The notes beneath the pieces were generated by a model, which saw nothing but the letters and a program-made list of their open reading frames with translations, did no database searches and was not told the DNA's origin. This document shows positions 49,355 through 61,949 of a stretch of 64,000 nucleotides of DNA, in pieces; the first letter of the stretch is position 1, and the number at the start of each line of letters is the position of its first letter. Where the stretch lies: NCBI RefSeq assembly GCF_040712315.1, contig NC_134023.1:68980757-69044756 (forward strand). Direction: 5' to 3'. This DNA comes from Castanea sativa (Eukaryota > Streptophyta > Magnoliopsida > Fagales > Fagaceae). A program made the translations under genes and the position numbers.

Positions 49355-51240
49355 AATTTCTTGCTCAGTCTTTGCCAGATGGTTGACTTCCACCATATCA
49401 GCATTCCACATAAGCCATAAACCCCCAGCATAGATAATCGAATCCACATGAATCGCTCCATCAAACGGCAACCGATCTGTAATACTCTTAGCTCTCTCCC
49501 CTCCCAAACGAGTTTCCATAACCACAAAAATAGTTGGATTGTGTACATGCACCAGCTCCCTCACATGCTTCTAAAAATTGGGCTTCAGAGTGCCCCTACT
49601 ACTCCAGATTATTATCTTCATTATACAAAAAAAAAAAAAAAAAAAAAAACAAACAAACAGGGATAAAACAAACTTCAGTAGAAGGTTGGCACAGCGCCTC
49701 CTCCTTCAAGCTGCATTCCATCTGCCTCAATCCCTCTATCACTTGACCTCTCCTCAGCATTGGAGATCGCTGGACCACATGTATTCCCAACGCCACCCTG
49801 GTGATTAGACCTGGACTCTCTGTTTGTTGCTTCTGACATCTGTATTTGACAGCTCCATTTCCAATAGCCTCCTCTCCGCTAAAATCTCCACTTGGAACAC
49901 TTTGCTTGAAGACGGCCTTGTCAGGATCGTAGCCCAACTTGTTACTAGTTGAGGCCGTGAACAAGAATTTTGGCTCGCTTGGAACGCTGATCCCATTGGT
50001 GAGCTTAGCGGTGGAGATAGAAGATGTGAGCTTTGGGGAGTTTCTAGGACCTTCAGTACCCTTATCTAAAGCAATAAAGACATTGCTTCGTGCAAGATCT
50101 TTTTTGCTTTTGACCGACACACTCTGGGCTTGAGTAATGGCAATTCCCACGTTAAAGGAGCCCACTGCTTCTGTGAAATCAGGCCCAATCGCGAAGCCCA
50201 TTCGTTGCTCTCCATGGTCTGCAACAGGTAAGGCCTCATGGGATTGAACCCAGTTTCTTGGTTGGGCCTAATCAGACTTCCTTCTGTCTGTTCTTATGTG
50301 GTTGCTTCTCGGCCCCACCTGTGGGTAAGCATTCCCACCACTTGCTCTGAGACATCCCATTCCACTACCTTCTATCTTATATCTAGCGCCTTTGTTTCCT
50401 TGTCTTTTCCTTGTGACCACCAACCACGGACCATAACTGTCCTTTTGCTTAGTTGAATGAGTTGCATCCCCTTGCAAGGGATCCACCATATCACACCCAA
50501 TGTGTGAGCTGCTGACCTGGACATCTTCCCTCACCTCAGCGTCCATATCCTCCTTGGGCGAACTCCGAATAACGTAGGGGCAAGCGTCCCTCCGATGGCC
50601 AATCCGGCCACATGAAAAACAAAGCCTATGGACTCCTTCGTAATTGACAGGTTGTTGGAGACCCCCAATAAGAATATTAGTCACCAAAGGTTTGTCAATA
50701 TCTACCTGAACACAGAGCCTAGCAAACCAGCCCCTTGCTTTAGCCGCGATATAAGTATCGATCCTAAGGATCTTGCCAATGGTATTCCCTATCTGTTTTA
50801 AAACTTCCACTTCATAATATTCAATGGGAAACTCATTTAATCTAATCCATACCGTGATGGAGGAGACATTCGTCGTGGAGGGTTTGAAATTTGGCTCCCA
50901 TGGTCTTATTGATAGGAAATGCTCCCCTATGAACCACGGTCCATTCCTGAGCACCTTATCATGGTCTTCTTTACAGCTAAAGCGAGTAAGGAAGAACTCC
51001 TTCCCTAGATCAATAACATCCAACGTACCCCTAGGCTTCCAGAGAGCATTGAGTTTGGTTTGGATATAGTTAAACCCCACGGACCTCCCATACACTTTGA
51101 CAATGAGAGATGTTTCCCAAACTGCTCTAATGCGATGTTTCACATCTTTGGAGAGTTTCACCGCTGCAAATCCTTCCCTTAACTCCTCCACCTCCTCATC
51201 AGAATCAATATCAGCTTCCATTTTTCCATCAAAAGCAAAA
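49355..51240 (-). mobile_element. 3'-truncated LINE: ORF1 with DUF4283/CCHC and start of ORF2 endonuclease
   Basis: ORF1 runs 51221-50268 (317 residues) and, past a single in-frame TAG at 50268-50270, continues in the same frame to 49599. The first part has the DUF4283-type nucleic-acid-binding pattern (GPWFIGEHFLSIRPWEP, ITVWIRLNEFPIEYY), then a zinc knuckle CFSCGRIGHRRDAC. After a T-rich spacer (minus strand), 49564-49355 reads RELVHVHNPTIFVVMETRLG and GGLWLMWN, the start of the endonuclease of ORF2. The element stops there: the rest of the endonuclease, RT and the 3' end are absent. It is clearly non-functional. No target duplication found. Confidence 0.88.
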
Positions 51241-51289
51241 GCTTAGTTATAGGCCCCTAGTATTCTTTACTACTAGAATTTATGTATGC

Positions 51290-52062
51290 ATGTTAGTTGT
51301 AAAGTCAGTCTATCATTTTATAGTATCACATCTTTTTGCTTTATTGTTTATTATTCTTCGTTTTTTCTTGGTTCAGAAATTTAAAAAAAAAAAAAAAAAA
51401 ACCGGTAACTCGGATGATATAAGAATGCTTAAAAACCTGTCCATTTTGAAGTTTTTTTTGTACACGTATAGTAGGCCGTGGTGAGCCTTAATACTTGTAA
51501 TATCCAATAAACCACATGTATCAGCCAATACTATTATTGAATAGGTTTGCACATAACTTGAAGAGAGAGGAATTTAATTATGAGACCAAAACGACCACGC
51601 TTGGTGTGAAATCTAATATTCCTTTGCCTTTGCCTAGCACGTTAATTGATCTGTTTTAGCAACTTTGTTGCTGTGTCAATTTGTTTTTTTCTCAAAATTT
51701 TCCCTCTGACTTTGTGGTTTTTGTGCAGGGATCAAGACATGTAACTCGTACTCATTTGGTGATCAATATGTACACTTCAATGTTAGCATCGTAGGTTTCC
51801 TTGTTCTTAGTCATTGTTGCGGCCTCCTTGGGTTTGAAATTCCTATATATAATATGAGCATTATTGGGAGAGTATTTTTTGTTCCTTATGGGGAGTTCTG
51901 TTAACACCGTTCTTAAGAGCACTCTTCCCTTTTCTATAAGCATGGAATTTTGTTATCTTGTTGCTTGAGGGAATTTGTGTTCTTCAAGTGCAGAGTGAAA
52001 CCCTTGAATGGTATACTGAACCAGTTTGATAAGCTCACAATTGGTGTTCTTCAAGTGCATAT
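51290..52062 (+). pseudogene. Scrambled GFA2 fragment (intron 15, exon 16, intron 5), copy 2
   Basis: 51690-51800 carries the end of intron 15, its acceptor (TTTTTGTGCAG) and exon 16 with ATCAAGACATGTAACTCGTA and TCATTTGGTGATCAATATGT, then the donor GTAGGTTTCCTTG. Exon 16 has lost 5 bases (CATTC-like) before the donor compared with 9245-9311. At about 51828 it joins intron 5 sequence (TTTGAAATTCC, then 51840-52030 matching 3775-3985). 51290-51640 matches 46078-46400. Not translatable. Confidence 0.88.
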
Positions 52063-53560
52063 TAATTTAAAATTCAATTTTTTTAAGGTGTATTAAAAAA
52101 TAATTCAAGTCAATGTGGTCATGTGATGTGAACTACACTTGGTGCCGCCGCTAACAACATCTATAAGCTCCTAAATCTATCTCTAATAATATAATTTGGA
52201 TTGAAGACCCTCCTCCAGAAGTTTTGTTCTTTGATGTAAATATTTCTCTTTTGTGAAAGAAAATTTTTTCCCTAAAAAAAAAAAAGAAAGAAAGAAAAAA
52301 AAAACTTGGCATGCATCAGCATCATATCTTTCCACCCACCGGGGCCCCACCATTAGTGATTTTTTTTTTTAATAAAACGAAAAGATGAAATAAAATAATT
52401 CACTTTCATTGAAGAAAGGAAAAATACTCAAGGGACTAGCCCATGAACATTCACCAAAGATGTGAAAAAATGAAAATACTATGAATATTATGAAATAAGG
52501 ATGGACCTCAAAGGAGAAAAATTATTGGCCCAAGTACCCAATAGTATAACAATTTCAAAGCCGAATTTATTCATTACATCTTTATGCACAAAGGAGAAAG
52601 AATGGTGTCAGGAATACCTATACAAAATGACGTTCATTGATGACCAAAGAGAAGTGAAACATCCATAATTTTTTCACAATATTTTCATAATAAATTATAA
52701 GTGATTAGTTTTTATTAATTCTAATTTGAAATTACCACTGAATTACTTTTTTTCTCTAACAAGAACAACTCACAACAAACTGCCACTTAGAATTTATTGT
52801 AAAAATATTATGAAAATATTGTGAACATAACATTTCTCATAACAAAAAATAAAATAAAATAATTCAAATATATTTAAGATAAACTACGTATATGGTCTCT
52901 AATCTCTATTCCTTACATCATATTTCAATTTGGTCAACAATCATCCAATTGTATCAATTGGATCTTTGCCTTTATTTTTGGAGCGAAATCGTTGACAGGA
53001 CAAACAATCCAAATAAAAATTTGTTTCCATTAATGTAATAATAAACTAATTTTTTATTTAAGTTGTTTGCCCATATAAATGATAGAGACTAAATACTAGT
53101 TTTTTTTTTTTTTCATAGTTCATCCTAAATATATTTGAATTGATTTTTTTTTCTTTTTTTTTTGTTATAAGAAATGCTATGTTCACAATATTTTTATAAT
53201 ATTTTCATAACAAATTCTAAGTGGCAAATTATGGGGCTGTTATTGGTAGGAATAAAAGTAATTTTAGTAGTAAATTCAAATTTGAACCAATAAGCTAAAT
53301 GTTAAGATACCAAATTAAAATATGGTACAAATGATAGAGACTAAATACTACTTCACCTCCCCCTCAAAAAAAAAAAAAAAAAAAATACTACTTCACCCAT
53401 ATATTTATTACAATATGTTTGCAAAATATACCATTCATATCTACTAACTATATAAAAATAAATAAAAGTGAAAAATTCCATCTACAGTGATTTATTAGTG
53501 ATTTTTTGGTTTAGTCAATGCAAAACTCACCTTATCATTACTTCTTTTATTTGGTTCACA
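52063..53560. other. Non-coding AT-rich DNA with RLP-flank repeat
   Basis: 52285-52600 matches 19540-19740 and 29640-29900 (TTTCCACCCACC, ACCAAAGATGTGAAAA). 52630-52860 and 53160-53260 share an inverted relation (TTATGAAAATATTGTGAACATA against TATGTTCACAATATTTT-type words), suggesting a small inverted-repeat element. No gene. Confidence 0.5.
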
Positions 53561-53569
53561 AATGTCCAA

Positions 53570-54130
53570 AACTCAATGTTTTTGCGTGGGAAAGAAAAGC
53601 AAGTCTGAGGCGGGCAAAGAGCAAGATACACCTTCTTCTTCTGACAGACTCAACAGAGAGATAAGCTTGAGCTGAGTACGTGTGTGGTGCCGGTGCAATC
53701 CGTACATAATTGGTGAGATAAGGCGCAGAGACAGAGGGCAGTAGGTTTGTATGGGGAGAGAATTGTGTGGTTTAAAGGATGGGAAGAGACTTTGGTGGAG
53801 ATTGTGGGTGGGTGTGGCCTGTGCCTGTGGGTGTAATGCAATGAGAGAGGAAAGCGCTTCGTTTTCAGGCTTTCAGCACGATGTTTAGGTTTAAGAAAAA
53901 TAAAATGCACAGTTTTGGAAAGAAAAACAGAGAGAGATGGGAAAGCTTATGCGGTGGCGCGTGTATGTCTCCCACTCTCACTTTTTCTGATTTTGCCATC
54001 TCTTGAAATGCCCAAATGGGCAAATCCTTCTTCTCATTCTCTTATTTTCCTCCTAAAATCCTCAGGTGTCTCTCTGTTTCTGTGGTTCTGTGCAGTAGAT
54101 TTGCATAGTTTTACATGATTTGAAGTTCAG
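53570..54130. other. GC-elevated segment of unknown origin
   Basis: More GC-rich than its neighbours, with words such as GAGGCGGGCAAAGAGC, GTGGTGCCGGTGC and GTGGGTGGGTGTGGCC. It resembles a gene leader or promoter, but no frame on either strand gives a recognisable protein (the 86-residue minus and 67-residue plus frames look incidental). Confidence 0.35.
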
Positions 54131-54232
54131 GATTAGTTCAAACTTTGGAGAATAGAACAATTTTTATACCCATTATTTTTTTTTTGGATTTATGGATAAG
54201 CAAATAAATAAAGAAATTAGCGCTACCTAGTG

Positions 54233-54233
<1 letters not shown>

Positions 54234-54276
<43 letters not shown>
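54234..54276. repeat. (TA)n microsatellite
   Basis: Uninterrupted TA run downstream of the intact RLP gene. Confidence 0.9.
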
Positions 54277-54277
<1 letters not shown>

Positions 54278-54836
54278 AAAGGTATGTGAATTCAAAAATG
54301 TGTGGCCTTTTTGTTTGACATCATGAGTATATAGTTGTTCATAACCAGCTTGTTGGATAAATGCCTTTTATCTTTGGTTGCTTTTGGGATTTAAGAAAAA
54401 ATCGCTTATTTTATTTTTTAGTTTATTTTTGCTCCTAAAGTGGGTCCCAATGTAATGTCAAGTGAGTCTCAATTTTTAGCTTTTTTTTTTTATTATCGTT
54501 TACCTCAATCGGATTTATAAGGTCAAGTTTCCCTAAGTTTTTCTTTTAAAACTATTTTGTTTCATTGATTTCTGGGTCATCATATTTTGTATCTTTTAAA
54601 TTTTTGCACGTGCATGATATTGATGATTATGTGTTTAACCTAAATCTTCCATAATAGGTCTAATAATTAACTTGGATTTGACAGGGGTCTAATATTAAAA
54701 GACACAATCTTTATAATTAGAATAACATAGCCAAATTCAAAATTTACACTACTGAAATATTTATTCAAAATTCAAACTTCAGATTCAAAATCCACTAGGA
54801 AGAGACACAAGTACATGTAACCATTAAAATGCGGAG

Positions 54837-57800
54837 CTATGCAAGCCTAAAATTGAACAACTTATGGCAATGAACCACAACAAAATAGTAGCAATTGTCA
54901 ATGCACACCTCAATGAGGTTAAACCATGCCCTACGCCAGTAAGGATTTATGTAGAGAACTGCAACAAGTCCCAACAACACTGCTATGTAAACCACCACAA
55001 AGCTTATGTAGAAGACATCCATATCAATGAAACTACCATCATCTTCCCCATCATGATCCACTAGCATTGTAGACGGAGGTCCGATTTTGGTGCAGTCATG
55101 TAATGGAGGTCCACACAAAAGAGGGTTACCCTCATAACTACTTTCACCAAAAGTCCCGAATTGAAATTTTCTTTCTGGCGTTGTACCTGATAAGTTATTA
55201 TGTGCCACACTAAAGACTGCTAGAAAGGTAATTTCGGTCAATTCAGATGGAATTTTACCACTTAAATTGTTGTAGGAAAGATCCAAACTCTCCATCAGCT
55301 TCAAGTTTGAGAATGTTGTAGGGATTGGTCCAATTAGATTGTTGTGTGATAAGTTCATTGCCCGGATGGTGCTTATCTTTCCAAGTTCAGGTGGGATTTC
55401 ACCTACTAACTTGTTGCATGAGAGGTCAATTCCAAACATGTAGTTGAGAATGTCTCCATGATAGGAGTCAATTCTATTCTTTGTTGTGAACTCTACTTCA
55501 TCTGTCTGAATTACAGATGGCGACGTCTCAAAATAACTCCTATGATTCCAGTCTTTCATATTTGTTGATTTTGTCTCCAAGTATGGCATTCTAATTACGT
55601 TCGAAGAAAACAGTATCCTGAAACCTATAAAAGTAGGCTTTTGGGTGGATGCCACGAAAGTAATGTTACTCAAGCAATGTGGTATTGTACCTGAAAATTT
55701 ATTGTAGGAAAGATCCAACAAGTTTAAGTTTTGCAAAAAGCATAATTGATTTGGAATCCTACCTTCTAAAAGATTTTTTCCCAAAAGAAGAATGCTCAAG
55801 GATGAGAGGTTGCCGATCCAATCAGGAATGTTTCCAATTAGGAGGTTTTCTCGAAGATTTAATGTAACTAGATTAGAGTTGTTTTTGAACGCACATGGAA
55901 TTGGACCGCTCAACCAATTTTTATTCAGATAAACTGATGTAATATATGATGAAGTGAAGCAAGATGGAATAGAGCCAGATAGATTGTTCTCGCAAAGGTC
56001 AAGACATCGAAGTCTATCAAGTTCGCACAACTCGACTGGAATAGGACCTTCAAGTTGATTTTTGGCCATACCAAGTTCATTTAAATAAGACATGTTCCCC
56101 AACCACGTTGGAAGCATGCCTGAAAAATGGTTATTACTAAAATCAATTGCCCAAAGATGATTTAATATTGAGATGCTATTTGGGATCATTCCCGATAAGT
56201 GATTGTTATCCAAAAGTAAAAATTCTAACTTAGTCAGATTGAAATTGGTGGGAAATATTTGGCCACTGAAGTTATTATAGGACAATTTGAGAAATACTAA
56301 GTTGCGGCAGCCCATTCCAAAATGCATTGGTATTGTTCCTGATAAATGATTCTCAAACAAATCTAGAAATTGTAAGAAAACCAATTTCCCAAAAGAAGAA
56401 GGTATACTACCTTGAAATGCATTTTTAGACATGTTTAAATATTCTAAATTTGGAAAAATTAAACCAAAATTTATGGGGATTGGACCCTGAAAGTGATTAT
56501 CCGAAATATCTAGGTTCCTAATGCTGTGACAAATATCATATGGCAGCATGAAAGGCTCCGTGAAAGAGTTATTATTTAAGAAAAGGGACTCCAATTTTGT
56601 ATTGTTTTCTAGCAACCAAGTGGGAAACTTTCCGACCAAATTATTGTGAGAGAGATCAATCACTACCAACTCATATTGGTAATGAAGAAATCTAGGAGTT
56701 GTGCCATTGAGTCCGTTAGAAAGACTCAAAATCTCTAATTGGAAGGTTGGAATCCAAGTATGAGAGTTAGGTTCAAAGGCAATTTTATTGTTATCACTTA
56801 ATAAGTCCTTAAGATTTGAGAGGTTAGAAAAGGTGGACATTGTGGCTGGGATCAAGAAGTCGTTATTTGACAGAGAGAGGTGCCCAAGTGATGTCAAACT
56901 TGGTAGTTGGGAGTGGGCAATGTTCCCGGTGAAGTGATTGTTAGAGAGATCCAATACTTGAAGTGATGTCAAGTTTGCCATACATGAAGGTAGTATCCCT
57001 TCAAAATTATTGTAGCTGAGGTCTATCTCTTGGAGCTTCCTAAGTTCACACCAGCCTGTAAAATGAGATTAGCATTGATTAGATTCTGGTATTGTAGCTT
57101 TCCTAAGTAATATCATTGTGAAAGCAACCTACCTTGTGCAGGTAAGCTACCGTTGAGATGACAGTTTTGCACTGACAATACTTCTAGAGAATTCATAACT
57201 CCAACTTTGTGAAGGAAGCTGTTATCAATTGATGAATCATCCAAGTACAGCTGCTCTAGGTTGTTTAGTGCACCTAACTCTAAAATAATAATAAAATTTT
57301 TAGACATGGAAATTGTAAAAAAATAAATTATTAATATGGTATACTATGAAATAGTTACTACTGTTAGAAAGATATTTGGCATGCTATATGTAAAGTTTAA
57401 ATAAAAGCAATATATACAGATTTTGGTTTAACAAATCCAAGAAAGAATTAGAAATGTCCACTTTGTTTTTATCATCAACATCATCAGTGAGAGGAGTGAA
57501 AACTGAATAATTTTTCCATAGTAAAAGACATTTTTCCTATTTTAGGTGGAATTTTATAACAAGAATGTCAACAAATTTAAAAGTAAATGCCTCTATTACG
57601 ACTTTTTACTCGTTCCTTTTTCTTCTGAATTCCAAAATCTGCACAATATGGTTTTCAAAAGCATGAAATAAATTTTCAATGTCTGAAACTTCTGCATTTG
57701 TTATTTTCTTGAGAAAGTGGTAAAGTACACATGACAGCCATTTTTCGAGTACCATTGGTCTTCATATTTGTGCATAAACTGATTGAGTTACAAAAGATCT

Positions 57801-59747
57801 CTATGTTCTTTCGAAGACTATGGAATTTTAACAAGTGATTCCAAATCATTATAACTAGAATTGCAAGAGATGCAAAATTATTATCGAGAATAATAAATTA
57901 AGGATTCGAAAATGTAATACGAAATTTATTTTAAATTACAAAAGAATCATGTGTTAGAATGGTTCAAATGTTAAGGAACACAAGTTTAGTTTCATTTTTT
58001 TTTAAAAGAAATTTCATGAAAAATATTTATAAAAAGTTTATAAAAGGTTATGGTTTTCTAAAATTATGCTGGTAATAATTATCTTACTGTGTATACAAGA
58101 GTCTAAGAATTGTATAACTTACCTTTAGTAGTATACGATCCTTCCAAATTGTTGTATCCAATGTTTAATATCTTCAACGATGGGAAGGCAGCTACTGACT
58201 CAAGAATTTGTGCATTAAAATTGTTCTCACTCAAATCTAGGACTTGCAACTTACATAAGCTGTTTGAATCTATAGGGAAAAATAAAATATTTCATAAATA
58301 AATAATGTTGCAGTTTCATTAGGCATACGGCATACCATGTAAAATAAGGATTTTATTTTAATTTGTGAACATGTATTTGACAACCTGTCATACCTTCTGT
58401 TGTCAAGAAGTCATTGATACGATTTCCGCCCAAGTAGAGCTTCTCCAAGTTGTTAAATGCTTTGAAGTCTACATGAAAAAATAAACTAATTAAAAGATTG
58501 TAGATTTTAGTAGCTCAACTTGTCTAGATTAAAGGTTGAATTTCAATTTGAGAATCTTCAATTCATTTTGTTAACAAGGATTGTAATGTTCATTTCCATT
58601 TGATAGATGTTTGGGTTTCTTGTACATACTGTTTGGACTTCTTGTACACAATCACTCCCAAACCCAATTTCATAATTTGTTGACTTGTGTGAATTTGAGT
58701 GGTTTGCATGAATTAGTGAGTCGCATAAAGTAGAAAATATCCACCATTCACAGTGACACAACTTAGTAAATTGTAAAATTAAATATGTGATTGGTTATGT
58801 CTCTAGAATTATTCCTCTTGAACTATCTTATTCATCAATTCCGTTCTCTTAGAGGATGAAGATAGTTTGAACTTTGGACCAAATGACTTTTTGTTGTCGT
58901 TTTATTTTTGTTTAATGATACTTAATTAATCAGCTTAAAAAAAGAGTCATCATTGACTAACATTATATTATATAATTGAATGACTTTGCTAATATTTTAG
59001 TCTAATTGTTCTATATTTGATGATGTATCTTTTTTTCCTTTTGCCCCACATCCATCAATGGAATGGCCTATAACTTGACCCACTGGGCTTGTTTTTGTTA
59101 TCCTTATTTACCCAAAATAAAAAGGGCATGTGAATGTGTGTGTGTGTTTTTTTTTCTCTATGTCGTCATATAATAGTTTGTCATTTTTACCTATTTTCCC
59201 CCTAAATTTTGTCAATGTTTTAACTTCAAGAGCTCTCTCATGGGTTATTAGAAAGATTTTTATAATTTATGACATGCTAGGTTCCAAATTTTATCACTTA
59301 CCAAAAAGCAAAGTTCCAAACTTTATTACTGACTTATTGTTACCTATTCTTTTTCTTCATTTGGAATGCCAAGTCACACTTTTTTTTTCACATTATCTGA
59401 GATTGTTACCTAAGCATCCAATCATCCATGACATTCCCATACACCTCCTGGGAATCACGGCAATAAATAAGCACGGAATTCAATCATTTGAATCTTCGCA
59501 TTTAATAGAGTATAATAACCCTATTAATAGTATACCCAATGCAAGGTATAATTTTTCATTAAATGGGACTTTAAATATGTCTAATAAGTAAATATCACAG
59601 GCTATGCAAAACTTCACAGTGGGACTTGAACACGGACTTTCGGACCCGTGCCTAAAATAGTAAAATTCGGCGCCTTAGGCCTGTCGGCCAAACTGTCCAC
59701 ATATTGTCATACTATCTTAAATTTATTAGTAATTAATTGTTATGGAG

Positions 59748-59815
<68 letters not shown>

Positions 59816-61318
59816 CCTCCGTCCCAATTTATTTGTCCTGTTTGAGAAATCAAATTTTTTAAGAGAACATCATTTATTGTCTTGTCTGCTTTATAAAAAT
59901 GTATAAGTTTACAAAACTACCTTTAAATAAATTTATCAACTTTAAAAAAAAAAAAAGAATTATTCTTAATAAGACAACTAAAAAAGTGGTCCAATTAGAT
60001 TGATTTTTTGAACATTTGTTAGTATTCTTTTCAAATAGTTTTGAAAATAAAATAGGAGCATAATAAAAATATTAGTAAACTAATAACTTTTATTTTTAGA
60101 AACAAGACAATATTTTGAGACATTCCAAAATAGAATAGATGACAAACAAACTGGGACATAGGAAGTATATATTAAGAAGAGGTCTATCAATATAGGGTAG
60201 TCTAAGAAATAACTTTATGTCAAATCATTTTAATTTAGGTCAGATTTTTTACTAACTTTTTAGGATGTAGCCAGTAACACTAACTTTTTGAATTTCACTT
60301 ATTAGTTATGTAATATTTTTAGTCACTTTATTAATTTATACTAATTTTTAATTAGGTGAAGATGCCCATTAACATTTCCCAATAATATAAATGGCCAATA
60401 ATTTAGTTTTTCTTAAAGGAACTACAGTTCCATAAATAAACATTTAAAAGAACCAACGGGAAAAAAAGGTGAAATTTAGTTGTATAAATCTCAATGATTG
60501 ATATAGGAGGGAAATAAAAAAAAATATTACGCTCTCAATAAGCATGAAACACTCTTCTAATCTTCATTTGCAAATTAATTAATAATAATTTTACCTTGGA
60601 TGTGGATTGATCCATTCAAGCGGTTGTCATTTAAATGTAGTTCCTTGAGCGAAGCAATAATACCACTAAAGGATTGCAAAATGCTATTATTGAAATAATT
60701 TCCACTCAAGTGAAGCACTTCAAGCTTGCTCAACGTAGATAATCTTTCAAAACCTGCAATTTAGATGCTTCAATTTGCATGTCGGCAACTATGTATTCCC
60801 ACAAAATAGTATAAAATGATTCTAACATGCAACTAATTATTTTCACTTCCATTAAAAAAAAAAAAAAAAGAGGTAATAGAAAAAAGTAAAATATTGACAA
60901 ATACTACCTACTTTTCTTAGGATATAAACATGGTACCTTCATTTGGGACGCATCCACAAATCCCATTAGCACTCAAATCAAGGTACTGGAGCTCTTCAAA
61001 GGGAAGAAACAGAGAGGCATTAAAATACCAACCTCCCCCACTTTCTCCACTCCAATAAATCGTACTATTAAGAGAAAGTTTGATTACACGACCGGTAGTG
61101 ATGTCGCACTTGACTTTTTCCCACTCACAGCAATCACTCTCTTTGTCAGCTAAGTCCCAATGAGGAAAATAATAATATTCATTAGCGTAGTTGACAGTGG
61201 AAGCTTTGAGTTCCAAGAGAGCAATTCTCTCTTGCTCCCAGCAACCAAAGCACCCATTCATACCAAAATGAACCAAAACTAACACCACTGGCCACCACCA
61301 ATAACGTCCCAACTCCAT
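54837..61318 (-). CDS. LRR receptor-like protein (RLP13/15, CuRe1-like type), intact
   Basis: Plasma-membrane receptor without kinase domain; relatives bind extracellular peptides with SOBIR1/BAK1 partners (family knowledge). Six exons: 61318-60937, 60753-60595, 58468-58394, 58269-58123, 57279-57133, 57055-54837, all joined in phase 1, giving 1042 residues. Residues 1-25 form a signal peptide (MELGRYWWWPVVLVLVHFG), followed by an LRR cap with CCEWEKVKCD. Exons 2-5 each encode two to three LRRs. The exon 6 LRRs run to an island at about 768-838 (VEFTTKNRIDSYHGDILNYM), then the last LRRs, the C-terminal cap (NPLLCGPPL), an acidic stretch DHDGEDD, a membrane span at about 985-1006 and a short tail with NPYWRRAWF. 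No stop or frameshift seen. The broken paralogue at 10750-14078 shares its exon boundaries. Ligand unknown. Confidence 0.93.
59748..59813. repeat. (TA)n microsatellite in RLP intron
   Basis: Long TA run abutting the MITE on its right. Confidence 0.9.
59813..60168. mobile_element. Stowaway-like MITE
   Basis: Left end TCCTCCGTCCCAATTTATTTGTC-like and right end, inverted, TTCCTATGTCCCAGTTTGTTTG: the CTCCGTCCCA terminus typical of Stowaway (Tc1/mariner) MITEs. It lies in TA-rich DNA as expected for a TA target. About 355 bp, no coding sequence. Confidence 0.8.
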
Positions 61319-61438
61319 TACTTTTTCCTTTTCCGATTTTCTCTACAACAATAAGACTGACAAAGTTTTTGCTCTAACTCTGATTTATACTCCCAAGCAA
61401 AATAGATCTTGAGTTGAAATAACACTAACACCACCATC

Positions 61439-61450
61439 CTATATATACCC
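61439..61450 (-). promoter_or_regulatory. Candidate TATA box of the RLP gene
   Basis: Minus-strand GGGTATATATAGG about 120-130 bases upstream of the ATG at 61318. The spacing would give a 5' leader of roughly 90 bases. Prediction from sequence only. Confidence 0.6.
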
Positions 61451-61949
61451 ACTACATGTACCACTTTCTCAGATCATATCTTGTGTTTTTTCCAAAAGCA
61501 CAAAGTTACATCCACTATTTGAGATGACTTGGACTAATTAAGTCTTCGCAATTCCCATCATGTGTCTTTCCACCCAGCTACGAATCTTACGATAATGATT
61601 TTTTCTAAATAAAAAAAGGTGCAAGAAGATATTTTATTTTAGAGAGTTATATATATATTAGACTGAAAATAAAGCGAAAGAAAGAATTTGTTTTTAAGAG
61701 CCTATTCATTGTTTTTTGTCCGGCCGGCCTGAACAATGTGGTCCCATACAAAGTTGTGAATAACTCTCTGATAAAGTTCGAAGTTTTGAATAAACGCTTT
61801 CAACTCTTCAAAACTTTGTCTTTGTCTACCGACACAGCCGTGTATTGTAGGCTTTAGCCTTAAATTTTAAATATTTTTTCTATTTTATTTATTTTCTATT
61901 TAACATATTCTAACAATAGGTGTATCTTATTTAGGAAAAAAATAAAAAT

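Larger units (their letters stand above)
58500..60590. other. Long second intron of the RLP gene
   Basis: Intron between exons 60753-60595 and 58468-58394. It holds a plus-strand-looking frame at 59130-59591 that is not convincing, a tRNA-like/SINE-like GC patch at 59595-59700 (GGGACTTGAACACGG), a (TA)n run and a Stowaway-like MITE. Confidence 0.75.

Noticed and set aside
59130..59591. 153-residue plus-strand frame in the RLP intron
   Set aside because: AT-rich chance frame with no domain or codon pattern, antisense inside a confirmed intron.
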